Positions 19,215-27,904 are shown, counted from the stretch's first letter. The stretch is 64,000 nt of DNA from JBCBSZ01 sp039185015 (GCA_039185015.1 JBCDAU010000009.1:62001-126000), one strand, 5' to 3'. A program made the numbers and translations. The notes: a model not told the origin generated them from the sequence alone.

Positions 19215-20546
19215 ATGGAGCGTCAGATCGAGTACGTGCTGCGCACGGTCGAAGAGCGCGGCGTCCGGCTCATCCGCCTGTGGTTCACCGACATCCTGGG
19301 CCAGTTGAAGAGCTTCGCGATCTCGCCGGCGGAGCTCGAGACCGCGTTCGAGGAGGGGATGACCTTCGACGGTTCGGCCATCGACGGCTTCAGCCGCATC
19401 CAGGAGGCGGACGTCCTCGCCAAACCGGATCCCGCGACCTTCGAGATGCTGCCGTGGGTCACCGCGGAGCCGACGGCCCGGATGTTCTGCGACATCCTCC
19501 AGCCGGCCGGCGAACCGCTGGCCGGCGATCCCCGCCACGTCCTGCGCCGCAACCTCGACCGGGCCGGTGAGCTCGGCTACTCGTTCTTCGTCGCCCCCGA
19601 GATGGAGTACTTCCTGCTCGGCTCCGGCGATCCGAAGCAGCCGATCCAGCCGCTCGACTCGGCCGGCTACTTCGATCTGACCACCGCCGACATGTCCAGC
19701 GACATCCGACGGCGGACGATCAGCGTGCTCGAGGCCATGGGCATCCCGGTCGAGTACTCGTTCCACGAGGACGCGCCGAGCCAGCACGAGATCGACCTGC
19801 GCTACACCGACGCCCTGACGATGGCCGACAACGTGATGACCTTCCGTCTCGTCGTGCGGGAGATCGCGATGGAGTCCGGCGTCTACGCCACCTTCATGCC
19901 GAAGCCGATGGCCGGCGTGCAGGGCTCGGGGATGCACACGCACCTCTCGCTGTTCTCCGACGGCGAGAACGCCTTCCACGATCCGGACAACCCCCAGGGC
20001 GTCTCGGAGGTCGCGCAGCACTTCATCGCGGGCCTCCTCCGCCACGCCCGTGAGATCACCGCGGTCACCAACCAGCTGATCAACAGCTACCGGCGTCTGG
20101 TTCGGGGCTACGAGGCGCCGACGGCGATCTCGTGGGCCCGCAACAACCGGTCCGCGGTGGTGCGGATCCCGATGCTGAAGCCACACAAGCCGGACTCGGC
20201 CCGCATCGAGTACCGGGCGCCCGACCCGGCCGCCAACCCGTACCTCTGCTACTCGGTGATCCTCGCCGCCGGGCTGCGCGGCATCGAGCAGGGCTACGAG
20301 CTGCCGGCCGAGGCGACGACCGACCTCTTCCAGCTCTCCGCCGAGGACCTGCAGGCCAAGCACATCGAGCGGATGCCGGAGACGCTGTCCGAGGCGCTCG
20401 ACGTCATGTCCGACAGCGAGCTCGTGCGGGAGGCGCTGGGAGAGCACCTCTTCGAGTGGTTCCTGATCAACAAGCGGGCGGAGTGGACGACGTTCCGCCA
20501 GCAGGTGACGCCGTTCGAGCTCGAGCGCTACCTGCCGGCGGTCTGA
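19215..20546 (+). CDS. glnA: glutamine synthetase, type I (alpha-like)
   Basis: A 443-residue GSI subunit. Recognisable segments are MTFDGSAIDGFSRIQEAD, the metal-binding FVAPEMEYFLL, FMPKPMAGVQGSGMHTHLSL, and IEYRAPDPAANPYL near the C-terminal third. The adenylylation segment of GSI-beta enzymes (NLYDLPPEE) is absent; its place has IERMPETLSEAL. Activity is therefore probably controlled by feedback or transcription, not by GlnE. The GlnR-like gene starts 4 bp after the stop. Confidence 0.96.
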   Translation: MERQIEYVLRTVEERGVRLIRLWFTDILGQLKSFAISPAELETAFEEGMTFDGSAIDGFSRIQEADVLAKPDPATFEMLPWVTAEPTARMFCDILQPAGEPLAGDPRHVLRRNLDRAGELGYSFFVAPEMEYFLLGSGDPKQPIQPLDSAGYFDLTTADMSSDIRRRTISVLEAMGIPVEYSFHEDAPSQHEIDLRYTDALTMADNVMTFRLVVREIAMESGVYATFMPKPMAGVQGSGMHTHLSLFSDGENAFHDPDNPQGVSEVAQHFIAGLLRHAREITAVTNQLINSYRRLVRGYEAPTAISWARNNRSAVVRIPMLKPHKPDSARIEYRAPDPAANPYLCYSVILAAGLRGIEQGYELPAEATTDLFQLSAEDLQAKHIERMPETLSEALDVMSDSELVREALGEHLFEWFLINKRAEWTTFRQQVTPFELERYLPAV

Positions 20547-20549
20547 GCA

Positions 20550-21230
20550 GTGGCCGCCTTCGCCGTCTTCCCCGACCCGCCGCCGCCGGAGTTGGCCCGC
20601 GCCCTCGACCTCGCCGGGTACCAGTGGATCCCGGTCCCCGATGACCTCGCCGTCGAACGCCTCGAGCCCGACGAGGGATGGGGCGGGGCGATCATCGCCG
20701 CCGACCAGCAGGCCGAGACCGCCTTCGCGGTCTGCCGCGCCCTCCGCAAGCGCGACGTGCCGGTCAGCCCGCTCGTGCTCCTCGTACGAGGCAGCCAGCT
20801 CGACGAGCTCGAGATGCGCGACGAGCTCTACGACGATTTCTGCCTGGCACCGTTCCAGCCCCGCGAGTTCGAGGCCCGGCTGAAGCACCAGCTGTGGCGG
20901 ACGGGCACCGGCACGAAGCCGGAGCTGATCGAGTACGGCGATCTCGTGCTCAACCTCGAGACCTACCAGGCCATGGTGACCGGTCGACCGCTGGACCTCA
21001 CCTACATGGAGTACGAGCTGCTCAAGTTCTTCGCCGCCCACCCGGGCAAGGTCTTCACGCGGGAGATCCTGCTCAACCGGGTCTGGGGCTACGACTACTA
21101 CGGCGGCGCCCGCACCGTGGACGTCCACGTCCGACGCCTCCGGGCCAAGCTCGGCGAGGAACACGCCGGTCTGATCCAGACCGTGCGCTCGGTCGGCTAC
21201 CGCTTCGGCCAGTCACGCTGGTCCAGCTGA
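20550..21230 (+). CDS. GlnR-like OmpR-family orphan response regulator
   Basis: A 226-residue protein with an atypical receiver-like half (about 1-115) and a C-terminal winged helix (about 130-222). The DNA-binding half closely follows actinobacterial GlnR (YMEYELLKFFAAHPGKVFTR, VWGYDYYGGARTVDVHVRRL, TVRSVGYRF). GlnR controls ammonium assimilation in actinobacteria, and this gene follows glnA by 4 bp, so local control of glnA/glnII is likely. The receiver half lacks an obvious canonical phosphorylation pocket, as in known GlnR proteins. No kinase gene is adjacent. Confidence 0.8.
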   Translation: MAAFAVFPDPPPPELARALDLAGYQWIPVPDDLAVERLEPDEGWGGAIIAADQQAETAFAVCRALRKRDVPVSPLVLLVRGSQLDELEMRDELYDDFCLAPFQPREFEARLKHQLWRTGTGTKPELIEYGDLVLNLETYQAMVTGRPLDLTYMEYELLKFFAAHPGKVFTREILLNRVWGYDYYGGARTVDVHVRRLRAKLGEEHAGLIQTVRSVGYRFGQSRWSS

Positions 21231-21269
21231 GCCAGGGCCCGAGCGGCCCGTCGAGCGAGCGCATGTGCC

Positions 21270-21286
21270 GCGTCACGCAGTGACGC
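21270..21286. terminator. perfect hairpin between convergent genes
   Basis: GCGTCAC-GCA-GTGACGC, seven perfect pairs with a 3-nt loop, lies between the GlnR-like gene and the oxidoreductase gene, which converge. No T-run follows. It may be a terminator or a protein-binding palindrome. Confidence 0.4.
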
Positions 21287-21340
21287 AGAGCATCGAGGAA
21301 GCGAGACCGGAGCGGGAGGTCGAGCGATCCGGTCCGCGTT

Positions 21341-22543
21341 CTAGGCCAGCTGGTCGCGGACGAAGGCCACGCCGTCGTCCCACGACATGCCGCCGATCAG
21401 CTGGCGACGGAGGCGGGTGAGCACCCGCTGGCGATCGACCGTGAGGGCGGCGACCAGCTCGTCACCACCTCGGTAGAGCGCGACCAACGACCGGTCGTCG
21501 CCCCGATGGACCACGTCGATCTCGTCGACGTCACCGGGTCGGCCAGCGAGCTGCACCACGTGCTCGTACTGGTCGGACCAGAAGAACGGGATCGCCTCGG
21601 AGACCGCGGCCTCGTCCGGCCCGGCGAGGAGGTTCTTGGCGGCGAGCATCCCGTGCTCCATGGCGTTGGACCAGTGCTCGATCCTCACCTCGCCGTAGCG
21701 CGGATGATCCCAGCGAACGACGTCGCCGGCACCCATCACCCCGGGTGCGGCGAACAGCGTCGGGTCGCACACGAGGCCGTCGCGCAGGTCGAGACCGCTG
21801 CCCTCGAGCCAGCCGGTCGCCGGACTCACGCCGATGCCGACGACGACGAGATCGGCCCGCAGCACCGTGCCGTCGCCGAGGCGGACCGACTCGACCGATC
21901 CGGTGCCCTCGATCGTCTCGACCGACACGCCGGTGAGGAGGTCGGTGCCGTGATCGCCGTGCATCGCGGCGAGCTCGGCTCCCATCTCGGCCCCGACCGC
22001 GCGGGCCAACGGCACGTCGAGCGCCTCGACGATGGTGACCTCGCAGCCACGGGCCCGAGCAGAGCTCGCGACCTCGGCGCCGATGAAGCCGCAGCCGATG
22101 ACCACCACGTTCGTCGCCGTGTCGAGGGCGTCGTGCACGGCGGTGGCGTCGTCGAGCGTGCGGAGGAGGTGGACGCCGTCGAGGTCGTGACCGAACGGCA
22201 GTGATCGGGCACCGGCACCGGTGGCGACGACCAGCCCCGCGAACGGCAACTCACGATCGCCGACCGTGACGCTCCGACCGTCGAGGTCGAGGCCGGTGGC
22301 CGGCTCACCGAGTGCGAGATCGACCCCGATCTCGGCGTAGTGCTCGGCGGTGGAGAAGACCGTGCCGCCCGGCTCGGTGTCGCCCGTCAGGACCTGCTTC
22401 GACAGCGGCGGGCGGTCGTACGGCAGGTGCGCCTCGGCGCCGACGAGGGTGAGCTCGCCGGAGAAGCCGTCGCGGCGCAGCGTCTCGACGGCCCAGTGCC
22501 CGGCGAGGGAGGCCCCGACGACGACGATCGGACCGTCGATCAC
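21341..22543 (-). CDS. FAD-dependent ferredoxin-NAD(P) reductase family protein
   Basis: A 400-residue pyridine-nucleotide-disulfide-fold oxidoreductase without the redox-active CxxxxC. FAD-binding is PIVVVGASLAGHWAVETLRR at the N-terminus; NAD(P)-binding is VVIGCGFIGAEVASSA. APGVMGAGDV holds the second FAD contact. The C-terminal 80 residues resemble the reductase C domain (VVHRGDDRSLVALYRGGDEL). Such enzymes pass electrons to ferredoxins of P450 or Rieske systems. A partner is not adjacent, though a Rieske oxygenase lies at 48.6 kb. The start is GTG 22543. Confidence 0.88.
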   Translation of the reverse strand: MIDGPIVVVGASLAGHWAVETLRRDGFSGELTLVGAEAHLPYDRPPLSKQVLTGDTEPGGTVFSTAEHYAEIGVDLALGEPATGLDLDGRSVTVGDRELPFAGLVVATGAGARSLPFGHDLDGVHLLRTLDDATAVHDALDTATNVVVIGCGFIGAEVASSARARGCEVTIVEALDVPLARAVGAEMGAELAAMHGDHGTDLLTGVSVETIEGTGSVESVRLGDGTVLRADLVVVGIGVSPATGWLEGSGLDLRDGLVCDPTLFAAPGVMGAGDVVRWDHPRYGEVRIEHWSNAMEHGMLAAKNLLAGPDEAAVSEAIPFFWSDQYEHVVQLAGRPGDVDEIDVVHRGDDRSLVALYRGGDELVAALTVDRQRVLTRLRRQLIGGMSWDDGVAFVRDQLA

Positions 22544-22547
22544 CGAC

Positions 22548-22703
22548 TCAGGTGTTGCTCTCGATCAGCTCCGAGCCCTCGTGCCGGGCCTCGGCGTCGA
22601 CCGGCAGCAACCCACCGAGCACGGCGGACAGCGCAGCTCCTCCGACGCCGACGAGCAGCGGGAAGACGAGCAGCACCACGACGAGGACGATCGCTCCGAT
22701 CAC
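22548..22703 (-). CDS. small hydrophobic membrane protein
   Basis: A 51-residue frame starting GTG 22703 (VIGAIVLVVVLLVFPLLVGV) with one long or two short hydrophobic segments, then a polar tail ending ELIESNT. AGAGG precedes the start. It fits tightly between the RidA gene and the ferredoxin reductase gene on the same strand, suggesting one operon. No family recognised; reality is supported by spacing and hydrophobic pattern only. Confidence 0.5.
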   Translation of the reverse strand: MIGAIVLVVVLLVFPLLVGVGGAALSAVLGGLLPVDAEARHEGSELIESNT

Positions 22704-22708
22704 GACCT

Positions 22709-23056
22709 CTACCCTACGTGAGCCCAGGCTTCGATCTCGACCTGCGCGCCGAGCGGGAGGGCCTGGACGGCGATGGCCGACCGGGCCGGACGGTGGTCGC
22801 CGAAGGCGGCGACATACGCCTCGTTCATGGCGACGTAGTCGTCCATGTCGACGAGGAACACGATCGTCTTCACGACGTCGTCGAGCGACGCCCCCTCCCC
22901 CTCGAGAAGGCCCTCGAGGTTGGCGAGCGCCTGGGTCGCCTGCTCGCCGACATCGCCGTCGATCAGCGCGCCGTCCCGCAGCGCGATCTGCCCGGAAGCG
23001 ACGAGCCACTCACCGGCTCGGACGATGGGGGTGTACGGGCCGACGGCCTTGGTCAC
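22709..23056 (-). CDS. ridA: RidA (YjgF/UK114) family enamine/imine deaminase
   Basis: A 115-residue protein typical of RidA: VRAGEWLVASGQIAL near the N-terminus, the trimer-core AYVAAFGDHRPARSAIAV with the arginine that contacts carboxylate substrates, and VEIEAWA at the end. RidA removes reactive 2-aminoacrylate and related enamines released by PLP enzymes. ATG 23056 overlaps the stop of the upstream 2Fe-2S/Moco gene by 4 bp, so the two are translationally coupled. Confidence 0.92.
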   Translation of the reverse strand: MTKAVGPYTPIVRAGEWLVASGQIALRDGALIDGDVGEQATQALANLEGLLEGEGASLDDVVKTIVFLVDMDDYVAMNEAYVAAFGDHRPARSAIAVQALPLGAQVEIEAWAHVG

Positions 23057-24609
23057 GACGATGCCTCCGAGGTCGGGAGCGAACGGGGACAGCCTCGCGC
23101 TCGCCAGACCGCGGCGGCGACCGCAGCGAACGCGGCGTCACCCGCGCGGACGGGCGGACCGTCCTCCGCGTCGATCTCGACGGCGATCGGTGGCGTCTCC
23201 GACGATCGGAGCACGCCGAACGAACGGATCGTGAGGTCGTGCGGCTCGCCCGCCTCGTCGACCGTGAGGGACTCGGCGCCGACCCAACCGAGGGCCTGAT
23301 GGGCTGCCCCGACCGCGTACGAGCGGAGCACGGTCTCGTCGAGCGGCGGGCCGCCACCGACCCGCACCCTCACGCCGGCGTCGTCGACCTCGGCCTCGGC
23401 CCACCCGGCACCCGTCGGATCGACGACCCGGATCGACCCCTCCGGGGAGAGGGCCGCCCGCAGCACGGCGACCTCGGCCCATCCGGCGGCACGGAGCGCC
23501 ATCGATGTCGGCGGACCCTCGACGTCGACCTCCTCGACGACGAGCTGCGGAGCGACGTCGGCGAGCAGCTCGGCGAAGCCGTCGGTGCGCACAGCCCGGA
23601 TCACGCCGGTGCCGTCGGCACGGATACCGGCGGCGATCGGGGGGCGCTTGGGCCCCCAGCGCACCACCCACTCACGGGGCAGCAGGACCCGGACGGGGCG
23701 ATCGTGGAGATCGGCCAGCTGCCGGGCAGCCCCGGTCACGAGCGACGGCGCCTTGCCACCGAACGCCCCACCGTTGGCGAGCGGAGACGCCGGCTCGCCA
23801 CCGGGGACGCACCAGGAGGCGTCCGGCTCCAGGTACGCGGGCTCGACCCACGTCGTCCGCAGCGTCGCGTCCCACTCCCCCTCCGGCACGTCGACGGGCC
23901 ACGACACCGGGAGGGTCGTGCGGCGCCCCTGGACCTTGCCGGCCCGTTCCAGTGCCTCGGCGAGGGACTCGCCGACCGCCCAGCTGCCGTCGTCGGCCGG
24001 CACGGCGACCAGCGCGTCGTCCGGGGCCGTGTCGTCGGCGAACCCCGAGCGGCCGAGGGCGACGTCGGGCGAGACCTCCTGGGGCACCCCGCCCTCGATC
24101 TCGGCGCGTCGGGCGGCGGCGTCGAGGTCGCGGTCCGGCCGGGCGACCTGGGCGTCCGTCGCCATGGCCGTGGCCGCTTCGACGATCGTCTGCCACCCGG
24201 TGCATCGGCAGAGGTGGGCGGCGAGTGCCTTGTCGACGGCCGCTCGGTCGTCGAGGCCGCCGCGCCGCTGCCGGTGGCCCTCGAGTCGCACGAGGATCCC
24301 GGGGGTGCAGAAACCGCACTGGCTGGCTCCGGTGGCGCAGAACGCCTCGGCCCACTGCCGCGATGACGCGGGGTCGAGCCCGTCGACGGTCGTCACCGAC
24401 CGGCCGGCGACCCGCCGCAGCGGCGTGACGCAGGCGACCCTCGGGGCGCCGTCGACGAGGACCGTGCAGCACCCGCACTGGCCCTGCGGGCTGCACCCGT
24501 CCTTCACCGACCGGACGCCCAATCGCTCACGCAGCGCCGCGAGCAGATGCCCGCCGTCGTCGGGGACCTGCACTCGCCGTCCGTCGAGCTCGAACGCGAC
24601 CTCGTCCAC
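23053..24609 (-). CDS. fused [2Fe-2S] protein and shortened xanthine-dehydrogenase-like Moco domain
   Basis: A 518-residue protein. Residues about 1-145 form the small subunit of xanthine dehydrogenase/CO dehydrogenase enzymes: plant-type cluster DGCSPQGQCGCCTVLVDG and helical cluster CGFCTPG...CRCTGWQ. Then comes about 370 residues of large-subunit type (SGFADDTAPDDALVAVP, TWVEPAYLEPDASWCVPGG, NGGAFGGK). The usual large subunit is about 750 residues, so roughly half is missing, including the region that carries the catalytic Glu. No FAD subunit adjoins. GTG 24609 is preferred because longer starts would run into the divergent gene. Confidence 0.75.
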   Translation of the reverse strand: MDEVAFELDGRRVQVPDDGGHLLAALRERLGVRSVKDGCSPQGQCGCCTVLVDGAPRVACVTPLRRVAGRSVTTVDGLDPASSRQWAEAFCATGASQCGFCTPGILVRLEGHRQRRGGLDDRAAVDKALAAHLCRCTGWQTIVEAATAMATDAQVARPDRDLDAAARRAEIEGGVPQEVSPDVALGRSGFADDTAPDDALVAVPADDGSWAVGESLAEALERAGKVQGRRTTLPVSWPVDVPEGEWDATLRTTWVEPAYLEPDASWCVPGGEPASPLANGGAFGGKAPSLVTGAARQLADLHDRPVRVLLPREWVVRWGPKRPPIAAGIRADGTGVIRAVRTDGFAELLADVAPQLVVEEVDVEGPPTSMALRAAGWAEVAVLRAALSPEGSIRVVDPTGAGWAEAEVDDAGVRVRVGGGPPLDETVLRSYAVGAAHQALGWVGAESLTVDEAGEPHDLTIRSFGVLRSSETPPIAVEIDAEDGPPVRAGDAAFAAVAAAVWRARGCPRSLPTSEASS

Positions 24610-24661
24610 TCGTCCATCCCGAGTCGGGAACTCTGGCGGGCCGAGGATAGGTTGACGGCGA

Positions 24662-25540
24662 GTGGCCTCCATGATCGATCGACGGACCTTCCTCGTCGGC
24701 GCCGGCGCCTCGGCGCTCCTCGCCGCCTGTGGTGGGTCGGGGAACGACGCCGCGCCGGCCGACCGCTTCGCCGCCCGGTTCTCGGCGCCGTTCAGCGTCG
24801 TGGCCGACGGCTCCCCGCAGCGGACGGTGTGGGGCATCGCCGATCAGGCCGGCCCGCTGCCGATCACCGATGTGCCGGAACGGGTGGTCATCGCCATCGC
24901 CCGGGACGGTGAGCTCGTCGCCCCGAGAGTCGACGTGTTCGCCCGGGCCGACGGCGTGCCGTTCCCCTACTACCCCGTGCGCACCAACTTCGACGAGCCC
25001 GGGATCTACGACGTCGAGATCAGCTGGAACGGCGGCGTGCTGCAATCGGCGATCCAGGCGTTCGCTCCCGAGGACGTGGAGCTGCTCCAACCGGGCGTGG
25101 CGATGCCGGCGATCGACACCCCGACCTTCGACGACGCTCGCGGGGTCGACCCGATCTGCACCCGCCTCGAGATCTGCCCGTTCCACGGGGTGACGCTCGG
25201 CGAGGCGCTCGAGGACGGGCTGCCGACGGTTCTGGTCGTGTCGACCCCGGGGTTCTGCCAGACGGCGGTGTGTGGGCCGATGCTCGAGCTGCTGATCGAG
25301 ATCGACGGGCAGCGGCCGGGCGCGTTCAGCGCAGTGCACGCCGAGGTCTACGACGACCCGCAGGCGCTGTCGGAGAACGCGGCCGTGCCGACGGCGATCA
25401 TGGACGCAACCGGCATGACCCAGGCCGGGTTCGAGCCGTCGATGTTCTTCATCGACCCTGACGGCATCCTCACCGAGCGACTCGACAACGTGGTCGACCG
25501 TAGTGAGATGAACGAGGCGATCGACCGGCTCCTTACATGA
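24662..25540 (+). CDS. exported lipoprotein with thioredoxin-like fold
   Basis: A 292-residue protein. The N-terminus MIDRRTFLVGAGASALLAAC has a twin-arginine-type signal that ends in a lipobox, so it is probably Tat-exported and lipid-anchored. The C-terminal half (about 175-290) looks thioredoxin-like: TVLVVSTPGFCQTAVCGP with CX4C instead of CXXC, then FFIDPDGILTERLDNVV. It may be a peroxiredoxin/SCO-like redox protein; metal binding by the two cysteines is possible. GTG 24662 lies 8 nt after TAGGTT (leaderless pattern); ATG 24671 is the alternative. Confidence 0.65.
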   Translation: MASMIDRRTFLVGAGASALLAACGGSGNDAAPADRFAARFSAPFSVVADGSPQRTVWGIADQAGPLPITDVPERVVIAIARDGELVAPRVDVFARADGVPFPYYPVRTNFDEPGIYDVEISWNGGVLQSAIQAFAPEDVELLQPGVAMPAIDTPTFDDARGVDPICTRLEICPFHGVTLGEALEDGLPTVLVVSTPGFCQTAVCGPMLELLIEIDGQRPGAFSAVHAEVYDDPQALSENAAVPTAIMDATGMTQAGFEPSMFFIDPDGILTERLDNVVDRSEMNEAIDRLLT

Positions 25541-25567
25541 CCCGGCAGGTGACGGGCCGCTCGGGCC

Positions 25568-25888
25568 CTAGGAGAAGCTGGAACCGCAGCCGCAGGTGCG
25601 GCTGGCGTTGGGGTTGTCGATCGAGAACCCCGCACCCATCATCCCGTCCTTGAAGTCGAGCGTGGCGCCATCGAGGAGTTGCGCGCTCGTCGGATCCACG
25701 GCGACCTCGATCGGGCCGTATCCCTTGATCACGTCGTCCTCGGCGCGCTCGGTGTCGAAGAACATCTCGTAGGAGAAGCCGGAGCACCCGCCGGGGCGAA
25801 CGGCGACGCGGAGGAACAGTTCGGGCTCGCCTTCGGCCTCGATCAGCTCCTGGACCTTGGTGGTGGCCATCTCGGTGAGGGTGATCAC
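25568..25888 (-). CDS. HesB/ErpA-type iron-sulfur carrier protein
   Basis: A 106-residue A-type Fe-S carrier with the three invariant cysteines: VRPGGCSGFSYEMFF and the C-terminal TCGCGSSFS. It passes clusters to target apoproteins. GTG 25888 is chosen because AGGAGGAG lies upstream; the frame is open further upstream but runs into the end of sufR. sufR ends 29 bp upstream on the same strand, so both may form an iron-sulfur operon. Confidence 0.92.
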   Translation of the reverse strand: MITLTEMATTKVQELIEAEGEPELFLRVAVRPGGCSGFSYEMFFDTERAEDDVIKGYGPIEVAVDPTSAQLLDGATLDFKDGMMGAGFSIDNPNASRTCGCGSSFS

Positions 25889-25917
25889 GGGGTGCTCCTC
25901 CTTGTGCCTTCTGTACG

Positions 25918-26613
25918 TTATCGACCGGAGACGATCGCCTGGCAAGCGGGACGATCGGCGAATGTCCGGAACTCGTCGACCTGGGCGCTGCCGCACGCTT
26001 CGACGAGGCCCTCGACCATGCCCCGATGCAGGGCGCACACGAGCTCGGGGTTCGTGGCGGCGACCTCGCCGAACGGGCAGTGGGTGAAGGCGATGGTGGT
26101 GGCCCCGTCCTCGTCGACGGCGGCGGGGTCGAAGCCGAGCTCCGACGACGCGTCGACGACGATCTGGGCGACGTCGCGATCGGCGGCGAAACGACCGGCG
26201 TCGTAGCGGCCGACCTCACGACCCACCTCGACCGCGTCGGACGGATCGGCACCAGCGAGGCGAGCGGTGGCGGCCAGCATGCCGGCCAGCAGGGGGTAGC
26301 TCGGCGCCTCGAGCCCCAGTGCCGGAGCATCCGGGGCCAGGAAGTACCGGTGTTGGGGACGACCGACGCCGCTGCTGTGGGTCTCGTAGCGGATCAGACC
26401 GACCTCGCGCATTCGCTCCAGGTGGGGCCGCACCGTGTTGGCGTGGAGGTCGAGGCTGGCTGCGATCTCACTGGTCGAGCGGGGTCGGGGCGACCGGGCG
26501 AGCTCGAGGTAGATGGCGTAGCGGGTGTTGTCGCCGAGCGCCTTGAGGATCGGCAGGCGAGCGCGGGAGGCATCGTCGTCCCGACGAGCTGTCTCCGTGA
26601 GCCGCTTGACCAT
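25918..26613 (-). CDS. sufR: SufR-like Fe-S-sensing transcriptional regulator
   Basis: A 231-residue regulator: winged helix-turn-helix at about 20-95 (STSEIAASLDLHANTVRPHL, then VGRPQHRYFLA), and a C-terminal half with Cys residues spaced as in SufR (HCPFGEVAATNPELVC, then EACGS and PAC). SufR holds a [4Fe-4S] cluster and represses Fe-S biogenesis genes. It is divergent from mrp and followed by an A-type carrier gene. ATG 26613 lies 6 nt after TAAAAT, which is itself one arm of the intergenic palindrome, so autorepression is likely. Confidence 0.85.
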   Translation of the reverse strand: MVKRLTETARRDDDASRARLPILKALGDNTRYAIYLELARSPRPRSTSEIAASLDLHANTVRPHLERMREVGLIRYETHSSGVGRPQHRYFLAPDAPALGLEAPSYPLLAGMLAATARLAGADPSDAVEVGREVGRYDAGRFAADRDVAQIVVDASSELGFDPAAVDEDGATTIAFTHCPFGEVAATNPELVCALHRGMVEGLVEACGSAQVDEFRTFADRPACQAIVSGR

Positions 26614-26619
26614 GCGGTC

Positions 26620-26646
26620 ATTTTACACGGGATTGGCGGGTAAAAT
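26620..26646. promoter_or_regulatory. SufR-type operator overlapping divergent leaderless promoters
   Basis: ATTTTAC and GTAAAAT form 7-bp perfect arms separated by 13 bp in a 39-bp intergenic region. The TAAAAT in each arm lies 6 nt before the start of sufR (minus) or mrp (plus) and serves as a -10 box on both strands. It is the most AT-rich spot in the neighbourhood. Confidence 0.75.
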
Positions 26647-26652
26647 AGATCC

Positions 26653-27819
26653 GTGCCTCGCACGAGCAGCGACGATGTCATCGGGATCCTGCGCGGCGTG
26701 CTCGACCCAGAGCTCGGCGACAACATCGTCGACCTCGGCATGGTGCGCGGCGCGACCGTCGAGGACGGCGTGGTCCACATCACGGTCGCGCTCACCACCG
26801 CCGGCTGCCCGCTGCGGGCCCAGATCAAGAAGGACGTCGAAGGGCGGGTGCTGACGCTCCCCGACGTCGAGAAGGTCAAGCTCCACTGGGACGAGCTGAA
26901 CCAGGAGGAGAAAGCCCGCGTGATGGAGCGGGCCCGAGCGCACGCCCGCGAGCAGGCCGACCCGACCCAGGTGCCGCTGACCGCCCGGGTGCTGGCGATC
27001 GCCTCGGGCAAGGGTGGCGTCGGGAAGTCGTCGCTCACCACCAACCTCGCTGCGGACCTCGCCCGTCGGGGCTTCACCGTCGGAGTCCTCGACGCCGACA
27101 TCTGGGGCTTCTCGGTGCCGCGCATGATCGGCGTCGACGAGCGCCTCGAAGCCTCCCAGACCGACGGCGACGATCGTCCGCTCATCCGACCGACCGAGCG
27201 CCCCGTCGGCGATGGCCTCCTCAAGGTCGTCTCCACCGGGCTCCTCGTCGAGGACGAGGGCACGGCGCTGATGTGGCGAGGCCTCATGCTCGCCAAGGCG
27301 GTCGAGCAGTTCCTCAAAGACGTCCACTGGGGCTCGCTCGACTACCTTCTGATCGACATGCCGCCCGGCACCGGCGACGTGCAGATGGCGCTGGCCCGGC
27401 TGCTCCCCCAGGCCGAGATGCTCGTCGTCACAACGCCGGCCATCGCGGCCCAGCGGGTGGCCGTGCGCGTCGCCGACATGGCTCGGCGGAGCCACATGCC
27501 GCTCCTCGGGGTCATCGAGAACATGAGTTCCTTCGAGACCCCGGACGGTCAGCGATGGGCGCTGTTCGGCGAAGGCGGCGGGGCCGACCTCGCCGACGAG
27601 CTCTCCGTGCCACTGCTCGGTTCGGTGCCCCTCGAGCCGACGGTGTCGTCGGGTGCGGACGCCGGCGAACCGGCCACCATCACCGCCGAGGGTCGCGCGG
27701 TCGATGCGATCCGATCGATCGTCGACCAGCTGGTCGAGTCGGTCGCGCCGCCGATCGAGATGGAGGGCTGCACCGCACGGCTCCTCGCCTCGGTCGAGGC
27801 CGCCCTCGACGGCGCCTGA
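26653..27819 (+). CDS. mrp: Mrp/ApbC-type Fe-S carrier ATPase
   Basis: A 388-residue protein. Residues about 1-95 are a MIP18/DUF59 domain (GVLDPELGDNIVDLGMVRG). The P-loop ATPase follows with the deviant Walker A GKGGVGKSSLTTNLA, the Switch region DADIWGFSVPRM and IDMPPGTGDVQM. The family's CxxC cluster site near the C-terminus is not evident; ENMSSFETPDGQ stands where a CxxC is commonly found, as in some actinobacterial Mrp proteins. The role is Fe-S cluster carriage. GTG 26653 is leaderless behind TAAAAT. It is divergent from sufR. Confidence 0.88.
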   Translation: MPRTSSDDVIGILRGVLDPELGDNIVDLGMVRGATVEDGVVHITVALTTAGCPLRAQIKKDVEGRVLTLPDVEKVKLHWDELNQEEKARVMERARAHAREQADPTQVPLTARVLAIASGKGGVGKSSLTTNLAADLARRGFTVGVLDADIWGFSVPRMIGVDERLEASQTDGDDRPLIRPTERPVGDGLLKVVSTGLLVEDEGTALMWRGLMLAKAVEQFLKDVHWGSLDYLLIDMPPGTGDVQMALARLLPQAEMLVVTTPAIAAQRVAVRVADMARRSHMPLLGVIENMSSFETPDGQRWALFGEGGGADLADELSVPLLGSVPLEPTVSSGADAGEPATITAEGRAVDAIRSIVDQLVESVAPPIEMEGCTARLLASVEAALDGA

Positions 27820-27904
27820 ACCATCCTCGACGTGCGCCGGCGCGACCGCTGCCGGTGACGATCCGCAGCCCGCGTGACCTGGGCGCTCTGGTACACACGG
27901 GCTC

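Noticed and set aside
25240..25290. CX4C thioredoxin-like lipoprotein as a possible selenoprotein
   Set aside because: Both cysteine codons are TGC/TGT and the frame has no internal TGA, so there is no sign of selenocysteine.
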